In this document: positions 1-11,494 of the stretch, piece after piece | Position numbering within the stretch: position 1 is the stretch's first letter | How the letters are laid out: every line of letters begins with the position of its first letter | Assembly (NCBI GenBank): GCA_918026815.1 | Contig: CAKJVC010000192.1 | Location: 1-64,000, forward strand | Direction: 5' to 3' | DNA length: 64,000 nt | Source: Chalara sp. BL73 | Taxonomy: Eukaryota > Ascomycota > Leotiomycetes > Helotiales | The notes under the pieces: generated by a model | The model's database searches: none | What the model was told of the DNA's origin: nothing | What the model saw: the letters and a program-made list of their open reading frames with translations, nothing else | Translations under genes and position numbers: made by a program

Positions 1-1491
1 CTTTATTCTAGGTCTGTATGCGTGGGAATTACAAGTATACACCAAAGAGAGTAATTTCTGAATGAGCAATGGAAGTTGTATTCGAATCCAAAAACTGATA
101 GAATTGCACTTACGCTGAATTACAAACATGTTCTAGACTTTGATTTTTCTTCCCTGTTATTAGTTTACACATCTGGTGCCTGTATCAGGCAGGTCCTATA
201 CTAAAAGTGTGACTCTTTTTTCTTAACCAAATCTCCTCTTCCCCAAGTGAAATGGTAGACGAGAGATAAATAACGACAGCACCAAATACTTTATAGTAAG
301 GCCTCACGATTGCTAGGTACCAATATTTCTACAGATCAAATCAACTCAACTCAAATAGCCCTCCATAATGTGCAGTACCACAAAATTTAAGACAAAGGAC
401 ATACCAGATTTATCTGGCAAGGTTCATTATCAATGGCATGTTACTTTCCTAATCTCAGAGAAAACCTCCTCGTTCTAGTGATATTTTACAAAGAACCATG
501 GTTTTTCATCAATTGAAACAAGCAGTGATTCGCTTCGTAATTTCTTTCCCAGTAATCTTAAAACACTCAAAGGAAGAGATTAAGCCCCAACAATGCGATA
601 GTAGAGACTTGCTCACCCATACTTTAACAATCTTAAGTAGGAAATAACGAACTGGGCAAAGAGTCCGCAACCTGGCTTGCACTCTATATGATCTCTCGCT
701 CAGTATACAAATGGCAAGAAGCCATTGCTAACATTACCGAACTCAGCCCATCGGCAAAAGTCTATCTGCTTTAGATGGATTTCGTATGTTTGTGGCGATC
801 CTCAAAAACATCACGGATCGTGGTAAATAGCCACAATTCCAGCCGCCTGAAAATTTGGTTTCCACTCTTCGGACCCATGTGAACGGCATCCTCAAGATTC
901 GATCTAGGGCCCAGAAGCCGTTTCGTCCTGCTATCGATTCTTCTCTTTAGCTCCATTCTGCGGAAGCTAGGGTCATCTATGGTAAATGTGATGGATATTA
1001 CCTCGTGACATGTTCTCGACTTAAGCAGTGCTTCGGCGATTTCTTTCTTGACACGGCCGCCACAGGCTTACAGTTCGGTGGCTTGATGCTTCTAACATAA
1101 ATTACTTACTCAAAAAGGGTGTATGTTATAAAGCGTAAAGGTTTCGAAAGAGCACTTTATTCTGGGGTATTTGGATAATTTCACAGTAATTACAATTTAT
1201 ACCAGTCCGTAACAGCAACTTTTTCAAATGTTCTGCATGGCTGAATTGCTGGGCGACCTTTTTTATTCGGAGATGAAAGCAATATTGGGACATGCGTGTC
1301 CATTATCTTAAATCGGACGCGCTGTTTCCACGTGAAAAGGGCCCGCTCGATACATTTCTGCACATCGACAAGGATAATCTGATAAGGAAGGATTTGATAT
1401 GGCTTTGGAGTGTAAGTAGTTCACAAAGACGATAGTATAAGTCCAGATATTTGGCAATGTGGCATATTGTATGATCTTACTCTGTAGCCTT
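1..1491. other. Left flank, no gene recognised
   Basis: I see no recognisable coding region on either strand. The only open frames are short and show no family resemblance. The sequence has intergenic composition, and its right edge is the 3' flank of the HET-domain gene. Confidence 0.5.
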
Positions 1492-3414
1492 TCAAAGAAT
1501 CTGGAAATCTCGACTTAAACTCTCCATGTCTAGCTCCTTCATAGCCTCCCCGTCCATAATTCCATGTACATAGCACTCGCCAACAAGCTTGAAAAACCCA
1601 TCCTTGTCTTCCCTCAGTACAAAAGGTACAGCCGAACCAAATAGAATGCAAACTTTGTCTCCAATTTTACTTCCACTAGAGACATGTCCGAGGTATCCTC
1701 CAGCTGTGACGCACAAATTCCTTCCGGCGCTGTGAACCCCAATTGTATTCATAAGTGCTACATAATTGAAGATATTATCGTTGGTGAAGTTCGACTTATC
1801 TATTCCTGTCCAGTCAACACTTCCGTCAGCTTTTGTCGCCTGATGCTGCTTCCCAAGGAGCCTCCAAGCTATCGCGTATTCTGCTGGGGCTCTTCTTGCA
1901 GGTATCTGATTTGTCATATCGCAACAAAGCGTTCGCCAGAGCGATTCTTCACGCTCCTGGCCTTCTGGAAACTTGTTTGCGGCTTCGGCGAAAGCTATGT
2001 AAATTTCAAATGAAGCCTTGCTCCGTAGGGCTATGCGAGCCTGGCCAGCTTTCGTGCCGTGGTCAAGCTTTGCGTCTTCACTCCCAATAAGGATAGTGGT
2101 ATCCAGTTGCGAGATGGTGTCGATTATTGCGCCTCGAACAGCTAAGATTTTTGGTCTGCTGAGATTGATAGGGTTAGTTGAGAGTCTCCAGAGGCGCACA
2201 TTCCTCTCCCTCGGGCCACTGCAGCGATAACTGATCTGCGGTCGTTATCATGGCTCCAGTCAGGGACCCAAGATGGAAGCTTTGGATTCTGTGGTGTTGA
2301 ACTAATTCCTCCACTTCCCAAAAGTTCCAGATTCTTTAGTTTCTCCAAGTTGTGAACTGCCACTGACAGATAGACTTCTTCAGTAGAAAGTCTATAATCT
2401 GCTTTGATATTTATACTATCATGATTTGTGACAATGCCCATCAAAGCAAATACTTTGTCGCGAGGATCAGTCGACAGATATTTTCGTGTCAGACGAAGGA
2501 GGTCGAGAAGTCCGAAATTCATGTCTTGAGATTTGTGTGCTAAGCTCAAGTGATGGACAATAATGATACAAGACATACCCGGCACTTTTGGCGCGTGAAA
2601 GTCAACTGGGTAGATCCCGATGTGACCGTAGTGGCGAAGACACCGAGCAACATTGGAAATGTCACCCCAACTGACTGAATGAGACCCACAAACAACAATC
2701 GATTCCCCTGCCATCTAGATTTCTAATAGTGAGCATTCTATTGGGCGACATTAGAAGATGGATTAAAGAAAGTCTACGGAGTTGACATACAGTTGCCTCT
2801 TGTACCACCCAAATGCGCTGGAACCATTCACGCTGGAATAATCTCACAAGCGCAAGCCACCGAGGATCGTAAAAATGGGGGAATCCGAGACTTTGATCTG
2901 GATAAGGGCCGATATCAACTAAGCCGTACTTTGCGAATATGTCCTTGAAGAGGTTCAATATTGAAAATGCTGCTTTATCTTCCGAAGTTTCTTTTCCGAG
3001 CCATATCACAACACGGGAAGCTTTTGCATATATGTCCTTCATGATACCCACCTCCTCTGTCCGTTCCTGATCATTTCTTTGGTTTATACACACTGCATCA
3101 ATCCACATGATTCGTTCTTGCTCCGGGTTCCGTAGATATTTGATTGCATCGTAGAGATTGCAAGTAACACTCATAAGAACATCGTCACAGGTGATGGTCG
3201 AGTCTTGCTCGGTAGAGCCCCAGGCGTACGATAGAGCTTCATATGGCGGTGAAGCCTCTAAGCTCGTGGTCACGAGCCTACAACGAATGGGGTACTCATC
3301 AACGCCAGCTTCAATACCTAGGAGTCGAATGTGGTCTAGAGGTAAAGCATCCATTGCGCTTCGTTGTAGACCAAGCAACCTCGCAAGTACTCTGGTGGAG
3401 TTGTGCCAGGGCAT
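1492..3414 (-). CDS. HET-domain (heterokaryon incompatibility) protein, frameshifted as read
   Basis: Exon 1 is 3414-2791 and exon 2 is 2714-1492, separated by a 76 nt GTATGT..TAG intron (2715-2790). The first ~215 residues carry the HET signature: YEALSYAWG, ITCDD, IMWIDAVCINQ, ERTEEVGIMKDIYAKASRVV and WFQRIWVVQEA. HET domains drive cell death after non-self fusion. The C-terminal half has the usual layout (STDPRDKVFALMGI, PSWVPDWS, then LAVRGAIIDTI). Exon 2 is one base short of an open frame: the frames join only if the A run on the minus strand (plus 2148-2152, five T) were one longer, turning ..SADQK-stop into ..SADQKILAVRG. The corrected product would be about 615 aa. It is either an assembly homopolymer error or a recent pseudogene. 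An alternative start is the ATG near 3354 (MDALPLDHIR). Confidence 0.85.
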
Positions 3415-3733
3415 ACTGTCGGGATAGCACCAGCCACAGAATAAGCGAACTAGTAATAGGGGAGTGGTGACTTTGGGAGTCTTCTGGTGATATGGCTGTT
3501 GGCATCGCGAAACTTCTAGTAATAATAAGAGTATAGAGAAATTATAACAAATTTCAAAAATAAGAAAATGCGTACGATATTTGAAAAGGAAGATTAGAAA
3601 TAGCTTGATAATCGTGTTCGAGAGAGGGAATTCAGGTCATGAAGAATGGCAAACACACATTCTCGCCCTAGTTGGATAGCTTTGCATTTGAATTTATTAT
3701 TTTAATGTATGACTTTCAGATATTTACTGCTTC

Positions 3734-5758
3734 TCATTCGGTCAAAGGCTCTAAGCCATAATCATCATCATTCTGTTCTGCCAGCGCATCAATTTCTAGT
3801 CTCAAAAGATTCGCATCAGCGTGTCGGCCCCATTCACGAAGCCACGATTCCAGTTGAATGCGCTTTTGTGTCGCCCAGGGATATTTCTTCCCATACCGTT
3901 TAACGATATTATTGATTGCCGCACGAAGATTGCGCTCTGCTAGATCTTGTTTACCGGCACCATGTTGAGCCAAACAGCTCACATAAAACCCCAATAACTC
4001 GGCTTTACTTAGAGATGGCCTATCGAGAAAGTCCTCGTAATATGGTCCCTCAATGCCGGCCAGGTTATAGACTTCATCTGAGCGATATAGGGTATAAGCA
4101 TCCTCGCGAATCTGATTCCCAAGTATCTCTGGCTCATCAAATTTACCTTGACGCCACAAATTTATACCAAGGTTGAATTTGAGAACCGCTGGAATTTGGT
4201 ATTGATGTTGGAAAATCCGGCGACTTTCCTCAAGTAATTGTCTCAACATAAACTCTTCAGTTGTGAAGTCTGTTGTTCCAAATGGCGAGTATGTAAACTG
4301 AAGATAATCAAGATAGCATGAAAGTGCTTCTTGACTATCATAATTTGTTAGCAAAGAGAAGTTTAATATTATCTAATTGGTGATAGTAATATTTCTGCGT
4401 AATAGTTCTAACTCAAAACTCGGACCCACAAATTTGAGTAAAAATATATCATTGGGAAGGGCTTACTTAAAAAGTCCAAGATTTCTTTGAAAGGTACTGC
4501 TAACGCAGGACCAGGACTGAACCATGGCACCTTCAAATTGCTGCGTATCAACCATTCCAAGAAGACGGCATATATTTGACAATGGCCTGTCATAACGAGT
4601 ACGTGTAACAATAGTAGCCATCTCACTGATATATTTCATTAAGATGGCAATTACCTGATCGTGGCCCTTCCGTTTCAAATTTAAAAATCCTTCAACTAAC
4701 CCCCGTAGTGTTCGAGGATCTTCGTGCTCGAGAATAGGTTGGATCAAGGCGCAGGCATTCGATAGCATTATTCTAGCTTCAAGAAATGACTTTGATTCAA
4801 TGAGTGCAGATGCTGTACGGCAATAATCAAGCCAGGCGCTTATGTGGTCCGTGGCCTGTCCACGGGTGCTGATGCAATTACCGTCGGCATCGATGGTCCA
4901 AGATCCAGAATCGAATGAGCCATCAAAGTAATTTCTAATGCTGTAAAATAACTCCTCAGACACGGAAAAAGACCGTGGGCTTGCTGGCTGATGTGGAAGA
5001 TCTATATTAGTGGAGAAAATCCGACGCACATCGCTAGCTCCTAAGTAGGAGATGGCATAGTTACTAGGCAGACCACGCGACAAAGCTCCTTGGTGGCTAG
5101 TGCTAGGGTGGTCTCCCTCAGGTGACATTACTCGTGAGTCATTGGTGAGGAGAGGAACCGGAGATCGATTATGCCTCAGAGATGTATGTTGGACAAGAGA
5201 GCTCGGTTCTTGAGGTTGTGGTGACGGGGTCCGATAAGAGATATGCTCTGGGGTACGGGCTTCAATAGGAAGCTCACTACTGTCAGGAGCGCCTCCTTTC
5301 CTCCTTGAAAAATATTGAGCCACATCATCTTCATTGAGGACCCTGCCACGGATGACAAATTCTGTCTGTTTGCCCATTGCGGCTCGTTTTGTCTGTTTGT
5401 GGAGGATAAACATCATATCATCTTTCTTGTTGTTTTTGTCGTAGCCCCATTTAAGAACGCGGGTTACATACATCTTCTTCCTTACAATATAATCAGCCAT
5501 TGGCAAAGCACATGAAGATATTCCTTGGCCAGACAATATCAAAATTTAGTCTCACATGATGTCGCTACTGAATCAGAGTTAAATATGAACTTACGTCCCC
5601 CGATGTCCATAATCTCTCTCCATGATCCCCATTACCTCTTTCAATGTTTTGCCTTTATCAACATAAAGTTCTCGAATAATGGGCTTCACCCGCTCCCAGT
5701 CCATAGGCGAAGCCCATTTATTTGGCGCCACTGAGGCTTTTGAGTCGCCCAGGTCCAT
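3734..5758 (-). CDS. Clr5-domain protein
   Basis: I assembled three exons: 5758-5595, 5480-4467 and 4334-3734, giving 592 aa with all phases closed. The introns are 5481-5594 (GTAAGT..AG) and 4335-4466 (GTAAGC, with a CTAAC branch site 12 nt before the acceptor). The N-terminus is a Clr5 domain: a W..MDWERVKPIIRELYVDKG stretch, then LKEVMGIMERDYGHRGT joined across intron 1 to KKMYVTRVLKWGYDKN. Clr5 domains occur in many filamentous-fungal proteins of unknown or chromatin/transcription-linked role. The middle (about residues 110-190) is Ser/Pro-rich and looks disordered. The rest is helical, with a repeat-like flavour (LLGFYVSCLAQHGAGKQDLAERN). Lineage-specific expansion of this family is common. 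No precise function can be given. Confidence 0.8.
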
Positions 5759-6656
5759 TCTTTAACAGTACTTCAGAGACGAAGCTTTGGTGCTTAAAAC
5801 TGGTGACGACCGTAGGGCTGAAGAACATTACCGATTTTCCCAGAATCTGCCGTGGTTCCTCAGGCAGAAATCCGAAATCGAGATGATCGATGCAGGGTAT
5901 ATTAACAACCTTATCCGCAGCTCCGGTTATATAGTAACGACAAAATGAATAGTAGGAGTATTGCCATAGATTATGTTGGGCAAAGTTTTCGGACTTGCGG
6001 CCAAAATATGAAAACAGGGCCGACATACTTTTTACTCCCCTCGCTTGTCACCAATCAGGCACAGGGCTTATGATACTCCTTTGGAGAATATCCTGAGGAG
6101 TATCGACTTGCCTCTCATCACGATGCGTCGAATAGACGAACCCGGCCACGATAAGTATAAAAAAAAGAAAAAAAAAGGGCTAAATGGGAACCATCGAATA
6201 TGAGATGAATCGAGGGCTTCTTGCAGCGTTTGCAGCGGACAACGCAGCAGAAGCTATAACGGAGCGCACCAAAGGCTCCTGAAGGTTGAGACAAAAGCGA
6301 TTCCTGGCCAAGGAAAACTTACACCCTTGCATCGCCACTTTCAATCAATTATAGTTAGTGAATAATGGCGAATGAGATAAGGTCTCTAGGCACAGTTTTA
6401 GGAGAAAGTGGTTTATGACGAAATACATCTGCGTTTGCATATCACGTGCGGAGCCAACATGCTTATCTAATGAGGTGGCGCACACAGAGCAGCGAGGCTG
6501 AGACATCTGAAATGCAAGCTGGCCTTCGATTTCTAATCCTCTAACACAAAAGCTATTATCTGCAAGATACATGATACAATACCTGAAAATAATCCAAATT
6601 CTTTAAAGTTGGTATTTTGCTAGTTTCCCGAATTAACAGATAACAAGAACGCCGAT
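5759..6656. promoter_or_regulatory. Divergent intergenic region, Clr5 gene / PDI gene
   Basis: This ~900 bp region lies between two divergently transcribed genes. It holds a purine run of about 20 nt near 6158-6178, and a CACGTG palindrome near 6443-6448 that could bind a bHLH or UPR-type factor of the PDI gene; that role is inference. A minus-strand ORF at 5718-6026 overlaps Clr5 exon 1 in another frame and shows no family resemblance. Confidence 0.35.
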
Positions 6657-7836
6657 ATGGTTCTTATAAAGAGCCTGTTACTCGCGGGACTCAGTGCAAC
6701 TTGGTCCTTTGTGTCTGCATCTGCGCCCACATACGACCATTCCGAGGTCATTGACCTGATCCCATCCAACTTCGATAAACTTGTTCTTTCGGGTAAACCA
6801 GCACTTGTTGAGTTCTTTGCCCCATGGTGTGGTCATTGCAAAAACTTGGCTCCAGTCTATGAGCAGCTCGCCCACGAGTTTGCATTTGCAAAGAAAGACA
6901 AGCTCATAATCGCCAAGGTTGATGCCGATGCCGAGAAGAGTTTGGGCAAAAGATTTGGCGTCCAAGGATTCCCTACAATTAAGTTCTTCAACGGAAAGGA
7001 CGAGAAACCGATAGATTATAATGGAGGCAGAGATTTGGAGAGTCTGAGTGCGTTCTTGACCGAGAAGACGGGTGTTAAGCCCAAGAAGAAGGCAGTTGCA
7101 CCAAGTCAGGTTGAGTTCCTCAACGACAAATCTTTCAAGGAGGTTATTGGCAGCGACAAAGATGTTCTCGTTGCCTTTACTGCCCCATGGTGTGGTCGTA
7201 TGTCTTACCCCAACCTCCTCTAGACAAAGCTAATAATTGATAGACTGCAAAACTCTTGCTCCTATCTGGGAGACTGTGGCAACCGATTTCACAAATGAGC
7301 CTAACGTTGTGATCGCCAAAGTCGACGCCGAAGCCGAAAAATGCAAAGGCCACAGCTAAGGAGCAGGGAGTCACCTCATATCCAACTATCAAATTCTTTC
7401 CCAAGGGAAGCAAAGAGCCAGAGGCATACAGCGGTGGACGCACGGAGGAAGCTCTAGTATCATTCATAAACAGCAAGGCAGGAACCCACCGTACAATTGG
7501 CGGAGGTCTCGATGCTACTGCCGGCACCATCGAGGTTCTGGACACCTTAGTCTCAAAATTCACTGGTGGCTCCAGCATTGCTGAGGTTGCCGCAGAAGCC
7601 ACTAAGGCTGCAGCTGATCTCAAGTCAGATGCCCAGTATAAGTACGCCGAGTACTATGTCAGGGTGTTCGACAAGCTCAGCAAGAGTGACAATTATGCGG
7701 CCAAGGAGCTGGCTAGACTTGACGGTATTATCAAGAAGGGAGGCTTGGCTCCAGCGAAACTTGACGAGTTTACAAGCAAGATTAACATCTTGAAGAGATT
7801 TGTTGCTAAGGCTGCTGGTAAGTCGGAGCTGTAGAT
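6657..7836 (+). CDS. erp38: Protein disulfide isomerase, two thioredoxin domains plus ERp29-like C-terminus (ERp38/TigA type), with compensating indels
   Basis: This ER enzyme forms and rearranges disulfides. Exon 1 (6657-7197) gives a signal peptide (MVLIKSLLLAGLSATWSFVSA) and a thioredoxin domain with APWCGHCK (CGHC, residues 58-61). A 46 nt intron (7198-7243) splits the second APWCGHC (179-182). Exon 2 continues with thioredoxin domain b and a helical C-terminal domain (EYYVRVFDKLSKSDNYAAKE). Two homopolymer indels break the frame: one extra A in 7337-7341, and one missing T (or two extra) in 7799-7803. Their net effect is zero, so the terminal frame ends in KSEL, an ER-retrieval variant of HDEL/KDEL. 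The corrected protein is 377 aa. A housekeeping gene with two frame-compensating homopolymer errors points to sequencing or assembly error more than decay. Confidence 0.9.
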
Positions 7837-8050
7837 CTTGAGCTGGTCTACAGTAAAAATGTAATTTAAAGCTGGATATACGAAAAACAACGCAGGACTG
7901 GTGTTGTTGGCACAATAAATTTGTTCGGTCAGAAAGTCTTAGGCGTTGTAGTGTATTCTTCCGTAAAACAAATTGTGTATCAAAACGCCTTCCATTATGC
8001 ACGAAACGCCATTCTCCTTCCCTGTACTCTTGATCATTTCCCCATTCTTA

Positions 8051-8390
8051 TCATTTCTTCGTAGGACTACCCTTCCCATCCCCATTATTCTGCATCGCAG
8101 CCTCAAGGTTATCCAGTCGTCGCGACATTTCATCCACTGTCAAGGTATTAGGTTAGTTTGGTGTAAACAGTCTTCTCCACAGGACCTACTCTTAGCAAAT
8201 ATCTCGCTCGATACTCCAGCAAATTTGTTTGAGAGGGAGTTCAGCAACTCATCCACGACGGCAGAAAGCTCAGCTTGTGCGGAGCCATCTGTTGTGGTCT
8301 AGAGGATAATTAGACAGAGTAAGAGAGCGGCATAACGGGTCTTACTGAGTTTGCAGATATTCGTGTATTGTTTGGAGAGCTTGATGCCAT
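8051..8390 (-). CDS. HSBP1: Heat shock factor-binding protein 1 (HSBP1) homologue
   Basis: This small gene has exons too short to show as one ORF. They are 8390-8346 (15 codons), 8298-8190 and 8136-8051, with introns 8299-8345 (GTAAGA..TAG) and 8137-8189 (GTAGGT..CAG). The phases close to 79 aa. The centre reads ELSAVVDELLNSLSNKFAG, then SSEIFAKMDEMSRRLDNLE, which is the HSBP1 coiled-coil core (a long heptad helix ending in the M-D-[ED]-M-S-x-R-[IL]-D-[ND]-L-E motif). In animals HSBP1 binds the HSF1 trimerisation helix and dampens the heat-shock response; fungal orthologues are little studied. The gene is convergent with PDI (214 bp between stops) and divergent from the Tul1 gene (283 bp). 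Confidence 0.88.
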
Positions 8391-8673
8391 GTTCAGATGC
8401 TGGTGCAAAACTAAGAAGGCAGTAAATGCAGCGTCTTCGAAGAGTTTCTTAAATTGGATGTTTGTGTTTGGTGATGTGATAACGTTCCAACGCACGGCTG
8501 ACAGTCAAGCCTTGCCGGGTTCTCCTCGGCTGAATCCCAAACTGCATCCAATCTACCAGGGAACTTCGACTTCATAACATTGAGCGATGAACCTTATCCT
8601 ACGGTCCTGATATCCTCTCAAGATAGGGAGGGAATTATAAGATGAAGCTACAACTATTACGAATCAACTCAAC
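8391..8673. promoter_or_regulatory. Compact bidirectional promoter, HSBP1 / Tul1
   Basis: 283 bp separate the start codons of two divergent genes, so their promoters must be shared or overlap. I did not recognise a clear TATA box or heat-shock element. Confidence 0.4.
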
Positions 8674-11286
8674 ATGCCAGCGCAAAGCCCGCCACCACAA
8701 GAGTATGCGCGCCTGGTTATAATCTGCATCCTCCTCTTTTTTGTCTATTCTTCCCCGGAACAGAATGGCGGACCTGGCTATACATCCCGCGATTATGTCG
8801 CCGAGCGTAATGGAAGGGTACGCCATAATCTTGATGTTTTGAATCATACAAGATGGCAGGACTTTTCGCCGAAAGGTCCAGCTAAACCAGACCACGAGGC
8901 AGCGAGATACTTGAACCTTACGGGTTTCAGGGAGGATGAAGATTATGTTTGGGAAAGACTGGACGCTTTTAAGAAAAGGAGCAAATTATTCAGTGATGAG
9001 GCACTTAGCAGATTGAGATTGGGAGATGGTAATGGTGGAGATGCTTTGCAGGGAGAAATATATGAAAACGTCACCGGAGTCGTGGTAGGGAAGTGGGTGC
9101 GGTATTCAGGTGATTTGGCTGGAGGGGAGAGGCATCGGCCGCTGAACCTGAGCGAAATCTCACCTGGAATCGATTGGGCTTATCAGAACGAAAGATTTTG
9201 GACGCGGAACGTGACGGGTTTGGAAGGCAGGTTAGTTCTAAGATTAGATGAAAAGGACGGGCATGAAAGGGACTTCATAGGAAATGATGCGCCAAATATT
9301 CAACTAGATTTGACTGGGGGGCTTGTGAGAGAGATTGCTGCTACAATGACTCTTCAGGACGAGAGTAGCAACGGGGATGGATACGAATTTCGACTTCACG
9401 GGGTACATTGGCCTAAACAAGGCACGATTTTGTTGACTACAACCAGCGAGAAGTTTGCTGGAATTTTTGGGCTCCCACATTTGACACTAAGCAAGGATTA
9501 CTTCACATCAAGTCAAAGGATCCTAAACGCTGCCTTGGGGAAAGTTGTCAAGAAGATGGAGAATGCGATATGGTTTGATCCAAGTAATCCTTGGTCATCT
9601 ACACCAGATGCTCAAGGCGATGGCATGATGCCTTCGCCACATTGTGAATATGTGGTTGCTGTGCAGGTCTATCCTATGGCAAGCGGATCACTAGTGAGTT
9701 CAGATCCTAAAATGCTTGTCCATCAAATTGAGCAGGAACTACGATTCCCTAATGGAGCACCACTGCCGATCGTGCCACGGCTTCAGTTGACTACAGTCAT
9801 TTTGTCTCCTGATTGTGGCTTCATCCTAGAATCAAAGGGCCCGCCGGACTTCTCTCCAAAACTGGCTGAGCATCTTGTGGGTAAGAAGCAAGAGGTATGG
9901 TTACATAACGTTCATGACTGGTTATTGGCTTTCGGAGCCGTAATGTTCGGGCAGGTAATGCTCATGAAGATCCAATCAAAAGAGGCTTCAACGCCCTCTA
10001 CGACTGCCCGCGTCAGTTTATACAGTATCGGCATGATGTTGATGGTTGACGCATTAATTTTCTCCGCTTTATCCCTTCTGAGCGCAACTGCGCCAAACAT
10101 CTTCCCATCTGCTTTACTTGCATCTTTTGCCGGATTGATGTCAGTGGCGCTAGAAGCCCGATTTGCCAGTGTTGTCTACAATGTCCAGGAACCGGAGAGA
10201 AGGGAAAGATTGAGGGCGGAGCTCGCTACGGAAGCTGCAAGAGCCCCAGCTCGACCGACCCCAACTGCTACCTCGGCTTCTAGTCCGCAAACAGCTTCAG
10301 CGAACACCTCAATTCCAGTGATAACAGCTGCTGGAGCTGATCTTGCTCCTCCCCAGTCAGCCAACACGGCTACAGAACTTCCAATAATTGTCCCGTCTGA
10401 TCAAGATATTGATGCTGAGATAGCAGAGAATATAGCTGCAGCCTCAAGTGTCCCAATCCCTGCTCAAAACACAACATCACTCCTGCCTACAACAAATAGA
10501 CCGACGACAACTCCTCAACCTCAAGCGTCCTCGAGCTTCGGATCAATGTATGTCAAATTTGTTCTCACGCTTACCCTGGTGCTTTTCGTTTCCCTATCGT
10601 CGATTGCGTGGCCCGTGTGGCTCCGTACCGCCTACATCCATCTTCTCTCCATGATCTACCTTTCATTCTGGATTCCGCAGATTCGCCGCAATATCCTTCG
10701 GAACTGCCGTAAAGCGTTGCTCTGGAAATTTGTCATCGGCCAGTCGATACTTCGCCTCCTCCCATTTGCATATTTCTACCTGAGAGAAGATAACATCATG
10801 TTCGCGAGGAGTGATTGGAAAGCTTTTGCAGTATACGTGGGATGGGTGTGGATCCAGATATGGATCCTGGCAGCGCAAGAAATATTAGGACCACGATGGG
10901 GCTTGCCCAAAACCTGGACGGATGAAGGGTGGGACTACCATCCTATTCTCAGAGAAGATAATGTAGAAGCCGGAGGCTTACCAATAGGGCTAATGCAAAT
11001 CCCTGGTTCGCCAACGTTGGAACGTGTCCGGACCGGTGATGATAAGAAGAACTCGACTATGAGCGTCGATTGCGCTATCTGTATGCAGGTTCTTGAAGTG
11101 CCAGTTGTTGCTTCAGGCACCGATGCAGGCAGTTCAGGTGCTGCAGGAGGTGTGGTTGGTATGTTGGCTCGACGCCAGTATATGGTGACGCCTTGTAGGC
11201 ATGTATTCCATAGCCCATGTTTGGAAGGGTGGATGAGATTTCGGCTGCAGTGTCCCATTTGTAGAGAAACACTGCCAGCGTTGTAA
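8674..11286 (+). CDS. tul1: Tul1/DscA-type RING E3 ubiquitin ligase (Dsc complex subunit)
   Basis: A single uninterrupted 870-codon frame. The Dsc complex ubiquitinates membrane proteins in the Golgi/endosome and, in several fungi, is needed to cleave SREBP. The N-terminus has a hydrophobic segment (LVIICILLFFVY, about 14-27), then a ~370-residue lumenal domain rich in N-glycosylation sequons. Several membrane segments follow: one near VHDWLLAFGAVMFGQVMLM, two around SLYSIGMMLMVDALIFSALS and ALLASFAGLMSVAL, and four more after a Pro/Ala/Ser/Thr-rich loop (about 510-620). The C-terminus is a RING-H2 finger: CAICMQVLEVP, a ~30-residue insert, TPCRHVFHSPCLEGWM, then CPICRETLPAL. The start is the first ATG after the divergent promoter, and length and layout match the family. 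Confidence 0.93.
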   Translation: MPAQSPPPQEYARLVIICILLFFVYSSPEQNGGPGYTSRDYVAERNGRVRHNLDVLNHTRWQDFSPKGPAKPDHEAARYLNLTGFREDEDYVWERLDAFKKRSKLFSDEALSRLRLGDGNGGDALQGEIYENVTGVVVGKWVRYSGDLAGGERHRPLNLSEISPGIDWAYQNERFWTRNVTGLEGRLVLRLDEKDGHERDFIGNDAPNIQLDLTGGLVREIAATMTLQDESSNGDGYEFRLHGVHWPKQGTILLTTTSEKFAGIFGLPHLTLSKDYFTSSQRILNAALGKVVKKMENAIWFDPSNPWSSTPDAQGDGMMPSPHCEYVVAVQVYPMASGSLVSSDPKMLVHQIEQELRFPNGAPLPIVPRLQLTTVILSPDCGFILESKGPPDFSPKLAEHLVGKKQEVWLHNVHDWLLAFGAVMFGQVMLMKIQSKEASTPSTTARVSLYSIGMMLMVDALIFSALSLLSATAPNIFPSALLASFAGLMSVALEARFASVVYNVQEPERRERLRAELATEAARAPARPTPTATSASSPQTASANTSIPVITAAGADLAPPQSANTATELPIIVPSDQDIDAEIAENIAAASSVPIPAQNTTSLLPTTNRPTTTPQPQASSSFGSMYVKFVLTLTLVLFVSLSSIAWPVWLRTAYIHLLSMIYLSFWIPQIRRNILRNCRKALLWKFVIGQSILRLLPFAYFYLREDNIMFARSDWKAFAVYVGWVWIQIWILAAQEILGPRWGLPKTWTDEGWDYHPILREDNVEAGGLPIGLMQIPGSPTLERVRTGDDKKNSTMSVDCAICMQVLEVPVVASGTDAGSSGAAGGVVGMLARRQYMVTPCRHVFHSPCLEGWMRFRLQCPICRETLPAL

Positions 11287-11494
11287 AAATATATTAACTA
11301 ATATTGAAATTAAGAAGTATTCATACCCGTATTCGTGCTCACTTCGATCTGCGCATTGAGACTATATTTCATTTGTTTATTTATTACATACACTTTTCAC
11401 ATTATATACTAAGTTTCGCTCGTGAGCCACCGTAACTCTTGTATCAGCACAGCAGAAGGTATATCCCGGGGTTAAGGAATCACTAGAACACCGT

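Noticed and set aside
5718..6026. Minus-strand 102-codon ORF upstream of the Clr5 gene
   Set aside because: It overlaps Clr5 exon 1 in another frame and has no family resemblance. Probably the Clr5 leader region.
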